Below are positions 51,085 through 59,371 of a DNA stretch of 64,000 bases, in pieces. The stretch covers positions 1 through 64,000 of the forward strand of contig NZ_QSNG01000001.1 in NCBI RefSeq assembly GCF_003416765.1. Reading direction: 5' to 3'. The translations under genes and the position numbers were made by a program. Every line of letters begins with the position of its first letter. Position 1 is the first letter of the stretch. The DNA comes from Paratractidigestivibacter faecalis. Its GTDB lineage: Bacteria > Actinomycetota > Coriobacteriia > Coriobacteriales > Atopobiaceae. The notes beneath the pieces are model-generated. The model did not search any database, was not told where the DNA came from, and saw nothing but the letters and a program-made list of their open reading frames with translations.

Positions 51085-51438
51085 ATGTCCAAGCCCCTTA
51101 CCCCCGAGGCCGTCGAGGCAAAGCGCGAGCGAGAGCGCCTGGTGGTCACGCAGATGATCGGCGTCTACTGCCGCGGAAACCACGGGACCCCTCGCGGTCG
51201 GCTCTGCCCGGAGTGCGCCGCGCTGACGGAGTACGCCTCCGCGCGCATCGGCCGCTGCCCCTTCATGGCAACCAAGACCTTCTGCTCGCAGTGCCGCGTG
51301 CACTGCTACGCGCCCGCCCAGCGGCAGGCCATCAAGGACGTCATGCGCTATGCTGGTCCCAGGATGCTGCTTAGCCACCCGGTCATGACCGTCCGCCACG
51401 GCATAGACACGCTGCGCGCCAGGCAGTCACATCAATGA
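51085..51438 (+). CDS. YgbA-like 'nitrous oxide-stimulated promoter' family protein
   Basis: 117 aa, cytoplasmic. The cysteine pattern YCRGNHG, LCPECAAL, RCPFMATKTFCSQCRVHCYAP matches the YgbA family, linked to recovery from nitric oxide; Cys clusters suggest metal binding. The ATG at 51085 has no convincing ribosome site. The region before it is AT-rich and was split from its former neighbour by the insertion sequence. A terminator follows the stop. Confidence 0.82.
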   Translation: MSKPLTPEAVEAKRERERLVVTQMIGVYCRGNHGTPRGRLCPECAALTEYASARIGRCPFMATKTFCSQCRVHCYAPAQRQAIKDVMRYAGPRMLLSHPVMTVRHGIDTLRARQSHQ

Positions 51439-51441
51439 CGC

Positions 51442-51477
51442 AATGAGAAAAGGGGACTGTCCCTTTTTCTCATTTTT
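51442..51477 (+). terminator. Rho-independent terminator after the YgbA-like gene
   Basis: A stem aatgagaaaagggga / tccctttttctcatt with a three-base loop and T-run. It contains the same aaagggac/gtcccttt palindrome as 47703-47721. Confidence 0.85.
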
Positions 51478-51492
51478 GGGAGATGAGCGAGC

Positions 51493-52260
51493 GTGAGTGG
51501 GTTTGTCGGCGTGTTTGACTCGGGGGTCGGCGGCATCAGCGTGCTGCGGTCCCTGGTTGCGGAGCTCCCGCACGAGGACTTCCACTACTTTGGGGACTCC
51601 GCTAACGCCCCGTACGGCGAGAAGACCGAGGCACGCGTGCTCGAGCTCTCCCAGGACATCGTGGAGCGGTTTGTGGCGGACGGCGCCAAGGCCATTGTCA
51701 TAGCGTGCAACACGGCTACCTCGGCTGCCGCCCCCACGCTGCGCCGCATATACCCTGACCTGCCCATCATTGGCATCGAGCCGGCGCTCAAGCCCGCGAC
51801 GGAGGCTCCCGGCCACGGCCGCATCCTCGTCATGGCGACAGACATCACCCTGCGCCTTGACAAGTACCAGGAGCTTGCCGCCACCTACGGGCGCGACTGC
51901 GAGATCATCTCGGTCCCGTGCCCAGGCCTTGCCGGACGCATCGAGCGGGGCGACCTTGCCGCGGCGGACCTGCGCGAGATGATCCGCGGCTACGTGGGCT
52001 CCTTCGCGGGCACCGTCGGCTCCGTGGTCCTTGGCTGCACGCACTACCCCTTCGTGCGCACGCAGATTGCCGAGGTCCTGGGTGGTGACGTGCACTTCTA
52101 TGACGGCGGTGCCGGAACGGCCCGCCAGCTGCGCCATCGCCTGGGGGAGTGCGGCCTTCTGGCCGACGAGGCCCACGCGGGCTCCGTGAGTTTTGCCTCC
52201 AGCGAGGACACCCCCGACGAGCTGGCCCTCTATCGCGAGTTCTTTGAGATGGAACTGTAG
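51493..52260 (+). CDS. murI: Glutamate racemase
   Basis: 255 aa. VFDSGVGGISVLR, the catalytic Cys pair in ACNTATS and LGCTHYP, and PIIGIEPALKPA identify MurI, which makes D-glutamate for the cell wall. The start is GTG 51493 behind gggag at 51478-51482. Length is normal. Confidence 0.95.
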   Translation: MSGFVGVFDSGVGGISVLRSLVAELPHEDFHYFGDSANAPYGEKTEARVLELSQDIVERFVADGAKAIVIACNTATSAAAPTLRRIYPDLPIIGIEPALKPATEAPGHGRILVMATDITLRLDKYQELAATYGRDCEIISVPCPGLAGRIERGDLAAADLREMIRGYVGSFAGTVGSVVLGCTHYPFVRTQIAEVLGGDVHFYDGGAGTARQLRHRLGECGLLADEAHAGSVSFASSEDTPDELALYREFFEMEL

Positions 52261-52266
52261 GAGAAA

Positions 52267-52308
52267 CAACAGAGGGCCCGGACGACGTCGTCCGGGCCCT
52301 CTGTTGTC
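52267..52308. terminator. Bidirectional hairpin between murI and degV
   Basis: A perfect 21 bp palindromic stem (acaacagagggcccggacgac and its complement) without loop separation, placed between the convergent genes. Confidence 0.88.
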
Positions 52309-52328
52309 ATTTGCGTGCGCAGCCCTGT

Positions 52329-53213
52329 CTACTCCCTGGGCTTGCCCCAGAAGAAGAGGGCAACGGTGCCCGGGCCGGTGTGGCAGCCGATGGTGGCGCC
52401 AATGGGATAGATACGAACGGGGCCATCGATGTGCGGGAACGTGGTCTCAACGCGGTGGGCCAGCTCCTCGGCGTCAACCAGGCACTCGGACTGGCTGATG
52501 AAGACCTTGCCCGTGTAGTTGCGCCCGCCCTGGGCCAGCTCCTCCATCTTCTGCAGGTCGCGTGCGATGGCTCGGCCCTTACTGCGAATTTTCTCCTTCA
52601 CGGCAAGGCTGCCGTCGGGCTCCACGTCCATGACGGGGCAGATCTTGAGCAGGCCGCCCACCAGGCCCGCGGCCTTGGAGATGCGCCCACCGCGGATGAA
52701 GAACGTGAGGTCGCTGGAGAAGAACCAGTGCTGCACCTCGAGGCGGTGCTCCTCGGCCCAGGCGGCAAGCTCGTCGATGCCCATGCCGGTGTCGCGCAGG
52801 TCCGCAAGCCTGTCCATGAGCAGGCCGTAGCCGGCGCTTGCGCACAGGGAGTCAACGATGACGATCTTGCGGTCCGGGTACTTCTCGGCAAGCTGGTCGC
52901 GTGCGGCGCAGGCGGAGCCGTAGGTTCCGGAGATGCCGGACGAGAGGGTCACGTGGAGGACGTCCTTGCCCTGCGTGAGGAACTTCTCGAAGTGAGTGAC
53001 GTACTCGCCGACGTTGACCTGGGAGGTCTTGGCGTCCGCGCCGGCAAGCATCTTTGAGTAGAGCTGGGCGGGGGAGTTGGTCTGGCCAAAGTCGTCCTTG
53101 AGCATCTGGCCGTCCAGCTGGTAGCTGAAGTAGGCGTAGGCAATGCTGCGCTCCTCCAGGAGCTCGCGCGTGACGTCTGCCGTGGAGCAGCAGCTAAGGA
53201 CGTAGTCGGACAT
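52329..53213 (-). CDS. DegV-family fatty-acid-binding protein
   Basis: 294 aa. CSTADVTRELLEER at the N-terminus, VLHVTLSSGISGTYGSA, VDSLCASAGYGLLM and FFIRGGRISKAAGLVG are DegV hallmarks. These cytoplasmic proteins bind a fatty acid and hand it to the FakA kinase; fakA is not in this window. The ATG at 53213 follows aggag. Confidence 0.92.
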   Translation of the reverse strand: MSDYVLSCCSTADVTRELLEERSIAYAYFSYQLDGQMLKDDFGQTNSPAQLYSKMLAGADAKTSQVNVGEYVTHFEKFLTQGKDVLHVTLSSGISGTYGSACAARDQLAEKYPDRKIVIVDSLCASAGYGLLMDRLADLRDTGMGIDELAAWAEEHRLEVQHWFFSSDLTFFIRGGRISKAAGLVGGLLKICPVMDVEPDGSLAVKEKIRSKGRAIARDLQKMEELAQGGRNYTGKVFISQSECLVDAEELAHRVETTFPHIDGPVRIYPIGATIGCHTGPGTVALFFWGKPRE

Positions 53214-53539
53214 GGGGTCTCCTCTCGTTCTCCTGTGTCTAGAATACCGCGCGTGGGCGGCCGCGTGCCTTGGGAGCGCGGCGAGTGAGACTCGCAACGA
53301 CTGTTGTTGTACCCTTCACATAACCATCACATGCCCGGAAGAAGGCGCTCCCGGTCTCCGGCCTCCTCCCATTTGCCGACGTTCCCACACCAAGCCGCAA
53401 ACAGGTTCCAAGCTTTATGAACACCCCGACGGGTGCCGCCGACCGGTAGAAAAACGTCGGCAAACGGTAGCAAATGAGCGGCGTATGGTTTCCCGTACAA
53501 CCGTGACCGGAGCGGTTAAGACCGAAAGTGAGACGGAAG
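53214..53539. other. Upstream region of larA with paired inverted repeats, no gene seen
   Basis: 326 bases. TTTGCCGACGTT at 53372-53383 is repeated inverted at 53453-53464, and smaller hairpins (caccc-cgac-gggtg; gccgac...gtcggc) lie between 53422 and 53461. This could be a structured leader or a set of regulator sites for larA. I see no clear promoter and no known riboswitch. Confidence 0.5.
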
Positions 53540-54817
53540 ATGTTTGAGGCAGACCTGCCGTTTGACCACAAAACCATGCATCTCAAGCTGGAGGACAAGA
53601 ACTTCGCCGGCCTGATGGAAGGCCACCAGAACGAGTTCAAGCCCGAGGCGAGCCAGGAGGAGCTCGTCGAGAAGTCCCTGGACAACCCCTATGGCTCTCC
53701 CAAGCTCGAGGAGCTCTGCCGCGGCAAGCGCGACATCGTCATCATCAGCTCCGACCACACGCGCCCCGTTCCCTCCCGTGTGACCATGCCCATCCTGCTC
53801 CGCCGCATCCACGCCGCCGCGCCCGAGGCTCGCGTGCGCATCCTCGTGGCAACCGGCATGCACCGTCCCTCCACCCACGAGGAGCTCGTCAACAAGTACG
53901 GCGAGAAGATCGTGGCCGAGGAAGAGATCGTCATGCACGTGGCCACCGACGACTCCATGATGGAGAAGGTCGGGACCCTGCCCTCCGGCGGCGAGTGCAT
54001 CATCAACAAGGTGGCCGCCGATGCGGACCTGCTGCTTGCCGAGGGCTTCATCGAGCCGCACTTCTTTGCCGGCTTCTCTGGCAGCCGCAAGTCCGTCCTG
54101 CCTGGCATCGCCAGCTACAAGACGATCATGTACAACCACAACGGCCAGTTCGTGAACGACTCCCACTCCCGTGCCGGCAACCTCTGCCACAACCACGTCA
54201 ACGAGGACATGTTCGCCGCCGCCGAGATGGCGCATCTCGCCTTCGTGCTCAACGTGGTCCTGAACGGCAAGCACGAGGTCATTGGCTCCTTTGCCGGTGA
54301 CATCCACAAGGCCCACGAGGCCGGCTGCGACTTCGTGCGCAAGCTCGCCGGCGTCGAGCCCGTGGAGTGCGACGTGGCCATCACCACCAACGGTGGCTAC
54401 CCGCTCGACCAGAACATCTACCAGGCCGTCAAGGGCATGTGCGCGGCCGAGGCCACGCTGCCCGAGGGTGGCGTGATCATCGACGTCGCCGGCTGCGCTG
54501 ACGGCCATGGCGGCGAGGGCTTCTACAAGAACATCGCCGAGAACGACCCGGCCGAGTTCGAGCGCGCCTGCATCGAGCGCCCGAAGGACGAGACCCTGCC
54601 CGACCAGTGGACGAGCCAGATCCTCGCTCGCATCCTGGCCCACCACCCGGTGATCATGGTCACGGACCTCTGCGATCACCAGATGCTGCGTGACATGCAC
54701 ATGACGCCGGTCAACACCATTGACGAGGCCCTCGAGCTGGCCTTCAAGATGAAGGGTGCCGACGCCAAGGTGGCCGTCATCCCCGACGGCCTGGGCGTCG
54801 TCGTGGCCCAGCACTAG
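53540..54817 (+). CDS. larA: Nickel-dependent lactate racemase LarA
   Basis: 425 aa. Interconverts D- and L-lactate using the nickel-pincer nucleotide. Arg75 (DHTRP), His108 (GMHRP), His174 (EPHFFAG), Lys184 (GSRKS) and His200 (YNH) fall at the same numbers as in the Lactobacillus plantarum enzyme, where Lys184 holds the cofactor and His200 the nickel; this also supports the ATG at 53540 over GTG 53528. The channel gene follows, and larE-larB-larC for cofactor synthesis lie downstream on the other strand. Alternative family members act on other 2-hydroxy acids, so the substrate is likely but not certain. Confidence 0.92.
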   Translation: MFEADLPFDHKTMHLKLEDKNFAGLMEGHQNEFKPEASQEELVEKSLDNPYGSPKLEELCRGKRDIVIISSDHTRPVPSRVTMPILLRRIHAAAPEARVRILVATGMHRPSTHEELVNKYGEKIVAEEEIVMHVATDDSMMEKVGTLPSGGECIINKVAADADLLLAEGFIEPHFFAGFSGSRKSVLPGIASYKTIMYNHNGQFVNDSHSRAGNLCHNHVNEDMFAAAEMAHLAFVLNVVLNGKHEVIGSFAGDIHKAHEAGCDFVRKLAGVEPVECDVAITTNGGYPLDQNIYQAVKGMCAAEATLPEGGVIIDVAGCADGHGGEGFYKNIAENDPAEFERACIERPKDETLPDQWTSQILARILAHHPVIMVTDLCDHQMLRDMHMTPVNTIDEALELAFKMKGADAKVAVIPDGLGVVVAQH

Positions 54818-54915
54818 GGCTCTCTGGCGCGTCGGCATGTGGTGTGCGGCCGCGCACCTGTGCCGGCGCGCCTTGCCGTTAAATAATCGTTGCAACTACC
54901 TAAGGAGTTTTACGC

Positions 54916-55662
54916 GTGGCTAGCTTTGACCTTCTCTACCACATGCTGTGCGAGTTTGGCAGCACGGCGCTCATGATCATCTTCGGCGTGGGCGTTCACT
55001 GCGACACCGTCCTCAAGGGTGCCAAGTACCAGGGCTCCGGCCACATGTTCGCAATCACCACCTGGTCCTTTGGCATCTCGGTGGCCCTGTTCATCTTTGG
55101 CGGTGCCGTCTGCATGAACCCGGCCATGGTCCTGGCCCAGTGCATCGTGGGCCTGGTGCCCTGGTCCTCCTGCATCCCGTACATGGTCGCTGACATGCTC
55201 GGCGGCTTTGCGGGAGCTGTCGTTGCGTGGTTCATGTACGCCGACGAGTTCCGCGCGTCCGAGGGCGTGGTCGACCCCATCGCTCAGCGCAACATCTTCT
55301 CGACCAACCCCACCGAGGGCTTGCAGAACCTCCCGCGCGACTTCTTCTGCGAGGCCATCTGCACCTTCGTCTTCATCAGCGCGATTCTGGCCGCGGCCAG
55401 CCGCGCGGGTGAGAACGTCCTCATGCTGGCCATCTGCGTGGGCCTCATCGTCTGGGCCGTCGGCATGGGCATGGGCGGCATCACCGGCTTTGCCATGAAC
55501 CAGGCCCGTGACCTCGGCCCGCGCTTTGCCTACCAGGTGCTTCCCATCAAGGACAAGGCCGACAACAACTGGAAGTACGGCCTGCTGGTTCCTGGTCTGG
55601 CCCCGTTTGTGGGCGCCGTCCTGGCCGCGCTCTTCGTTCACGGCTTCCTGGGCCTGTTCTAG
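54916..55662 (+). CDS. LarD-like aquaporin-family channel
   Basis: 248 aa with six membrane helices and two half-helix motifs of the MIP family: CMNPAM in the first loop and FAMNQARDLGPR in the second, where canonical NPA has become NQA. Beside larA it is probably the lactate channel LarD; glycerol facilitator is the alternative. The start is GTG 54916 behind TAAGGAG at 54901-54907. A terminator follows. Confidence 0.86.
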   Translation: MASFDLLYHMLCEFGSTALMIIFGVGVHCDTVLKGAKYQGSGHMFAITTWSFGISVALFIFGGAVCMNPAMVLAQCIVGLVPWSSCIPYMVADMLGGFAGAVVAWFMYADEFRASEGVVDPIAQRNIFSTNPTEGLQNLPRDFFCEAICTFVFISAILAAASRAGENVLMLAICVGLIVWAVGMGMGGITGFAMNQARDLGPRFAYQVLPIKDKADNNWKYGLLVPGLAPFVGAVLAALFVHGFLGLF

Positions 55663-55700
55663 GCCACAGCCCAACCATCCGCTGTTCAGAGAGCTGGCAA

Positions 55701-55740
55701 GGGCCGGGCGGCGAGTCTTTTGAGGCTCGCCGCCCGGCCC
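55701..55740. terminator. Bidirectional terminator between larD-like and tetR genes
   Basis: A perfect 15 bp stem (gggccgggcggcgag / ctcgccgcccggccc) with a 10-base loop, followed by ttcttg. Confidence 0.88.
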
Positions 55741-55761
55741 TTCTTGCGTTTCTCCGCGCAC

Positions 55762-56301
55762 CTACTCAAACAGCGGCTTGGTGGCGCGCAGAAAGTCCTC
55801 CGCCAGCTCCTGGGGCATGGAGGCAAAGTCGCTCCAGGCCCACCACTGGACCATGCCCACGAAGGTGGCTGCGATGTGGTGCAGAAGGAAGCTTCGGTTC
55901 ATCTGGCCCGCCTGCCCCGTGGGTTCCTCGGGCACCGTCCGCGCGGCGCGAGAGACTATGGCGTGGCGCAGGCAGTCGGCAAACCGCCTTGACCCGGCGC
56001 CCTTGACCAGGGCCTTTACTCCCTCGCGACGGTCCCAGAGGTTCTGGAGGACCTGCTCGAGCTGCTGCTCCGGGCCAAGGTCGGAGCCGTCGTCCACCCT
56101 GAGGGCGCAGGTGCAAAGTCCGCTCACCAGCTCGGCGAGAAGGTCGTCCTTGCCCTTGAACTGGGCATAGAAGGTGGCGCGACCCACTCCGGACCGGGCG
56201 AGGATGTCCGCCACGGTGATCTTGGCGTAGTCCCGCTCAAGAAGCAGCTCGGAGAAGGCCTGTTCTACGGCAAGGCGGCTGCGGCGCTTGCGGGCGTCCA
56301 T
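55762..56301 (-). CDS. TetR-family regulator, last gene of the larEBC operon
   Basis: 179 aa. The N-terminal helix-turn-helix (ITVADILARSGVGRATFYAQFKGKDDLLAEL) is a textbook TetR pattern; the ligand domain is divergent, with a C-terminal helix rich in Trp (VQWWAWSDF). Its ATG shares one base with the larC stop (TGATG), so it is co-made with the cofactor genes and may regulate lar or nickel uptake. Confidence 0.9.
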   Translation of the reverse strand: MDARKRRSRLAVEQAFSELLLERDYAKITVADILARSGVGRATFYAQFKGKDDLLAELVSGLCTCALRVDDGSDLGPEQQLEQVLQNLWDRREGVKALVKGAGSRRFADCLRHAIVSRAARTVPEEPTGQAGQMNRSFLLHHIAATFVGMVQWWAWSDFASMPQELAEDFLRATKPLFE

Positions 56302-57701
56302 CAGGCGTCGGCCTCCACCGCGGCTGCCTCGACGGCGCGGAAGACCTCCTGGAACGAGGCTCCCGTGCGCTCGCATGCCGCAACCACGGAGCCGTACTCC
56401 GGGTAGGAGCGCACGCTCCCATTGGGCAGGACCACGCGCTTAGTGGCGATGGAGCCAAAGCGCGTCTGCACTTCGTCGGGCTGGCGACGCAGCGGGTGGC
56501 GCAGCATGGTCATGGACCGAATGCCAATGGTGGTGGTGTTCTCAAAGATAAGGTCCATGAGCTGCTGCTGGTTTGACTCGTCGCAGATGACCTCGAGCTG
56601 GTAGCCGGGACGCCCCTTCTTCATGACCACGGGGACGGCGTGTGCGTCGCGGGCGCCGGCCGCCATGAGGAGCTCGATGGTGCGCCCGAGGGCCTCGCCC
56701 GTGCAGTCGTCGAGGTCGCACTCAAGCTTGGTGACGGGGTGCTCGGCACCGGGGTCGTCATCGGCCGCCTCCTCGTCGCGGGCGCCCGCGACCTCGGCCA
56801 GCGTCACGCGCAGCACGCCGGCGGTGTTCTCGTAGGCGCGCTTGCCGGCCCCGTAGCCGCAGGCCAGGATGCGATAGGAGTCCGGAAGCTCGGCGGAGGT
56901 GCGCAGGGCCGCCACGATTGCGGCGCCCGTCGGCGTCACCAGCTCGCCGTGGACGGGGGCGGGCACGAGCTCGATCCCCGCGGCGGAGCACAGGTTGGCC
57001 ACAGCGGGGACGGGGATGGGCATCATGCCATGGGCGCAGCGGATGGTTCCGTGGCCCTCGCTGAGGCAGGGCACGACGACCTGGTCCACGCCCAGGTCGT
57101 CAAGGCAGGCAGCGACGGCGCAGATGTCCACGATGGAGTCCACGGCACCCACCTCGTGGAGCATGACGGTGTCCGGCGTGGCGCCGTGCGCCTTGGCCTC
57201 CGCCTCGGCAAGCTTGCCAAAGACGGCCAGGGCCAGCTCCTTGGCGCGGGCGGTCAGCCCCGAGGCCTCGATGACGGCGCGCACGTCCGCGAGCGAGCGG
57301 TGCGCGTGGTGGTGCCCATGCCCGTGATCGTGGCCGTGAGCGTGCTCGTGGCAGTGCTCGGCCTCGTGCTCGTGGCAATGCTCGTGCTCGTGCCCCTCGT
57401 CGTGGTGGTGATGGTGCTCGTGCCCGTCCGCGCCATTCTCGCCAAAGAGCCAGGCCATGTCGTGGTCGTGGTTCTGGTGCTCGTCGTCCAGGACGACGTC
57501 AAAGTCGCAGGCAGAGAGGCCGCTCTTGGCCACCCGGCTCACGCGGGCCTCAAACCCGTGGACGGGCAGGGTCGCGAGGGCCGCCATGAGGCGCTCCTCG
57601 CTGGCACCCAGGTCAAGGAGGGCCGCCACGGTCATGTCTCCGCTGATGCCCGACGTTCCGTCAAAGATGAGGGCCCTCTGCCGGCCCTGCTCGTTGCTCA
57701 T
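56301..57701 (-). CDS. larC: LarC nickel-insertion protein, unbroken, His-rich
   Basis: 466 aa. FDGTSGISGDMTVAALLDLGA (N-terminal LarC1 part), HEVGAVDSIVDI, and the C-terminal LarC2 part (ECDLDDCTGEALG, MKKGRPGYQLEVI) are present in one frame; in L. plantarum they are joined by a frameshift. CTP-dependent LarC inserts nickel into the cofactor. A stretch of about 62 residues (about 74-135) contains 25 His and probably stores or delivers nickel. It lies nine bases after larB. Confidence 0.93.
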   Translation of the reverse strand: MSNEQGRQRALIFDGTSGISGDMTVAALLDLGASEERLMAALATLPVHGFEARVSRVAKSGLSACDFDVVLDDEHQNHDHDMAWLFGENGADGHEHHHHHDEGHEHEHCHEHEAEHCHEHAHGHDHGHGHHHAHRSLADVRAVIEASGLTARAKELALAVFGKLAEAEAKAHGATPDTVMLHEVGAVDSIVDICAVAACLDDLGVDQVVVPCLSEGHGTIRCAHGMMPIPVPAVANLCSAAGIELVPAPVHGELVTPTGAAIVAALRTSAELPDSYRILACGYGAGKRAYENTAGVLRVTLAEVAGARDEEAADDDPGAEHPVTKLECDLDDCTGEALGRTIELLMAAGARDAHAVPVVMKKGRPGYQLEVICDESNQQQLMDLIFENTTTIGIRSMTMLRHPLRRQPDEVQTRFGSIATKRVVLPNGSVRSYPEYGSVVAACERTGASFQEVFRAVEAAAVEADA

Positions 57702-57710
57702 ATGGTCTCC

Positions 57711-58481
57711 CTAGTCCCTGTCGCTCAGATGGTTGATGAGGCTTGCCTGGTAGCCGGCCCCAAACCCGTTGTCTATGTTCACGACGCTCACGCCGCTTGC
57801 GCAGGAGTTGAGCATGCTCAGCAGCGCGGCCACGCCGCCGAGGCTGGCCCCGTACCCCACGCTCGTGGGAACGGCGATGACGGGGCAGCTCACCAGGCCG
57901 CCGATGACGCTGGCAAGCGCCCCCTCCATGCCTGCGACGGCAATGACGACCTGCGCCCGCGCCAGGTCCTCGGCATGGGCCAGCAGGCGGTGGAGGCCCG
58001 CCACGCCCACGTCCCAGACGCGCTCGACGCGGTTGCCCAGGAACTCCGCCGTGAGGGCGGCCTCCTCGGCCACGGGCAGGTCGCTCGTCCCGGCGCAGGC
58101 CACCACAATGCGGCCGTTGCCCGAGGGCTCGGGCATGCCACCCGCAATGGCAAGGCGGGCGTCCTCGCGGTAGTCCCAGCCGGCGTCGCAGGTCATGAGC
58201 GCACGGGCCTCGGCGGCCTTCTGCGGGTCAAGGCGCGTGACCAGCACGTGCCGCTGCCCTGCGGCCACCAGGGCGTCGACGATGCCCGCCACCTGCGCGG
58301 CCGTCTTGCCCTGGCCAAAGACCACCTCACCCGCGCCCTGACGTACGCCCCGCGCCAGGTCCAGCTGGGCATAGCCGATGTCTGCCACCGGCGCGGATTG
58401 AATCTGTGCCAGCGCCTCCGCGACGCCGGTCCTGCCGTTCGCGACCTTGTCGAGAAGTGCCTTGAGCTCGCTCTTGTCCAT
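57711..58481 (-). CDS. larB: LarB pyridinium-3,5-biscarboxylic acid mononucleotide synthase
   Basis: 256 aa. The C-terminal PurE-like part shows VVACAGTSDLPVAEEA, VAGMEGALASVIGGLVSCPVIAVPTSVGYGA and NSCASGVSVVNIDNGFGAG, which define LarB. It carboxylates nicotinic acid adenine dinucleotide, the first step of the nickel-pincer cofactor. It begins three bases after larE. Confidence 0.94.
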   Translation of the reverse strand: MDKSELKALLDKVANGRTGVAEALAQIQSAPVADIGYAQLDLARGVRQGAGEVVFGQGKTAAQVAGIVDALVAAGQRHVLVTRLDPQKAAEARALMTCDAGWDYREDARLAIAGGMPEPSGNGRIVVACAGTSDLPVAEEAALTAEFLGNRVERVWDVGVAGLHRLLAHAEDLARAQVVIAVAGMEGALASVIGGLVSCPVIAVPTSVGYGASLGGVAALLSMLNSCASGVSVVNIDNGFGAGYQASLINHLSDRD

Positions 58482-58484
58482 GGC

Positions 58485-59222
58485 CTACGCCTCGGTGGGC
58501 ATGGTCGCTGCGTCAGTGCCGGCCTCTGCCGCCTCGCGCTCGCGAGCCGCCTTGGCCGCGGCGTTCTCGCGGGCAAGGGCGGCCGCCTCGGCGACGCTGG
58601 GTTCGATGTTGCCGTCGGTGCGCACGCGGTCGGCAGCGTCGGGGTGGGAAGCCATGAAGCGGTCCACCGTGGCGGCAAGGGACTCGGGCGTGATGGCCTC
58701 GTTCTTGCCAAAGTAGGCGCCGTAGCAGGCGTAGCTCGGCTTGTTGGCCGTGGGTAGCCCCAGCTTGGCGGACTCCTCGCGCACCATGTCCTTGGTCATG
58801 CCCGCCGCGCGCAGCGGAGAGACAATGCCAAGCTCGTGGATGGCGCGGAAGCCCGGCCTGCGGTCCTCGCGGTCGCTCGCGTTGGTGCCGTCCAGCAGCA
58901 CGGTGCGGCCGTCGGCGCGCATGTGCTCGAGGATGGTGCCAAACACCATGGACTTGCAGTGGTAGCAGCGGTCCCACGGGTTGGCGCGCAGGTCGTCGTG
59001 GCCGCTCCAGATGTTGATGGGAATTATCTCCTGCTCGGCGCCCAGCATCTTGGCGATGGTCACGGAGTCGTCCGTGTCGCGCGTGATCTGGAGGTCGTCA
59101 AGGATGGTGTAGGCCTTCACGTCGTAGCCCTGACGCAGGAGCTCTGCCAACAGGTAGCACGAGTCCACGCCACCGGAGTAGGCAAGTCCGTAGCGGACGT
59201 TCTTGTCGAGGTCAAACTGCAT
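58485..59222 (-). CDS. larE: LarE ATP-dependent sacrificial sulfur transferase
   Basis: 245 aa. The PP-loop SGGVDS is at 16-21, NPWDRCYHCKSMVFG at 81-95 and KPSYACYGAYF holds the single Cys166, which matches the sacrificial Cys of LarE; no additional Cys cluster for an iron-sulfur cluster is seen. The C-terminal 30 residues are Ala/Glu-rich and probably flexible. I chose ATG 59222 (aggagaaggg upstream). First gene of larE-larB-larC-tetR. Confidence 0.93.
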   Translation of the reverse strand: MQFDLDKNVRYGLAYSGGVDSCYLLAELLRQGYDVKAYTILDDLQITRDTDDSVTIAKMLGAEQEIIPINIWSGHDDLRANPWDRCYHCKSMVFGTILEHMRADGRTVLLDGTNASDREDRRPGFRAIHELGIVSPLRAAGMTKDMVREESAKLGLPTANKPSYACYGAYFGKNEAITPESLAATVDRFMASHPDAADRVRTDGNIEPSVAEAAALARENAAAKAAREREAAEAGTDAATMPTEA

Positions 59223-59273
59223 GGATGGCGTCCCTTCTCCTGGGTTAAGACGCATCCATGGTAGCCTCAGATT

Positions 59274-59299
59274 CCGAACATATCGTCCAATATGTTCGG
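59274..59299. promoter_or_regulatory. Palindromic operator between larE and the nickel importer
   Basis: CCGAACATAT and its exact complement ATATGTTCGG stand six bases apart in the 150-base divergent region. It lies five bases upstream of the importer -35 box and could control both directions. Confidence 0.72.
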
Positions 59300-59303
59300 T
59301 TTC

Positions 59304-59334
59304 TTAACAACGCCATAGCGGGCTCCCCTATAAT
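59304..59334 (+). promoter_or_regulatory. Promoter of the nickel/peptide importer operon
   Basis: TTAACA (59304-59309), 19 bases, perfect TATAAT (59329-59334), 37 bases before the ATG at 59372. Confidence 0.6.
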
Positions 59335-59371
59335 CTGCCCCACTGACACTAATGACATATGGAGGGGTTTC

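Noticed and set aside
53214-53539. A NiCo or other known metal riboswitch before larA
   Set aside because: The conserved cores that I know for such riboswitches are not present; only generic hairpins can be supported.
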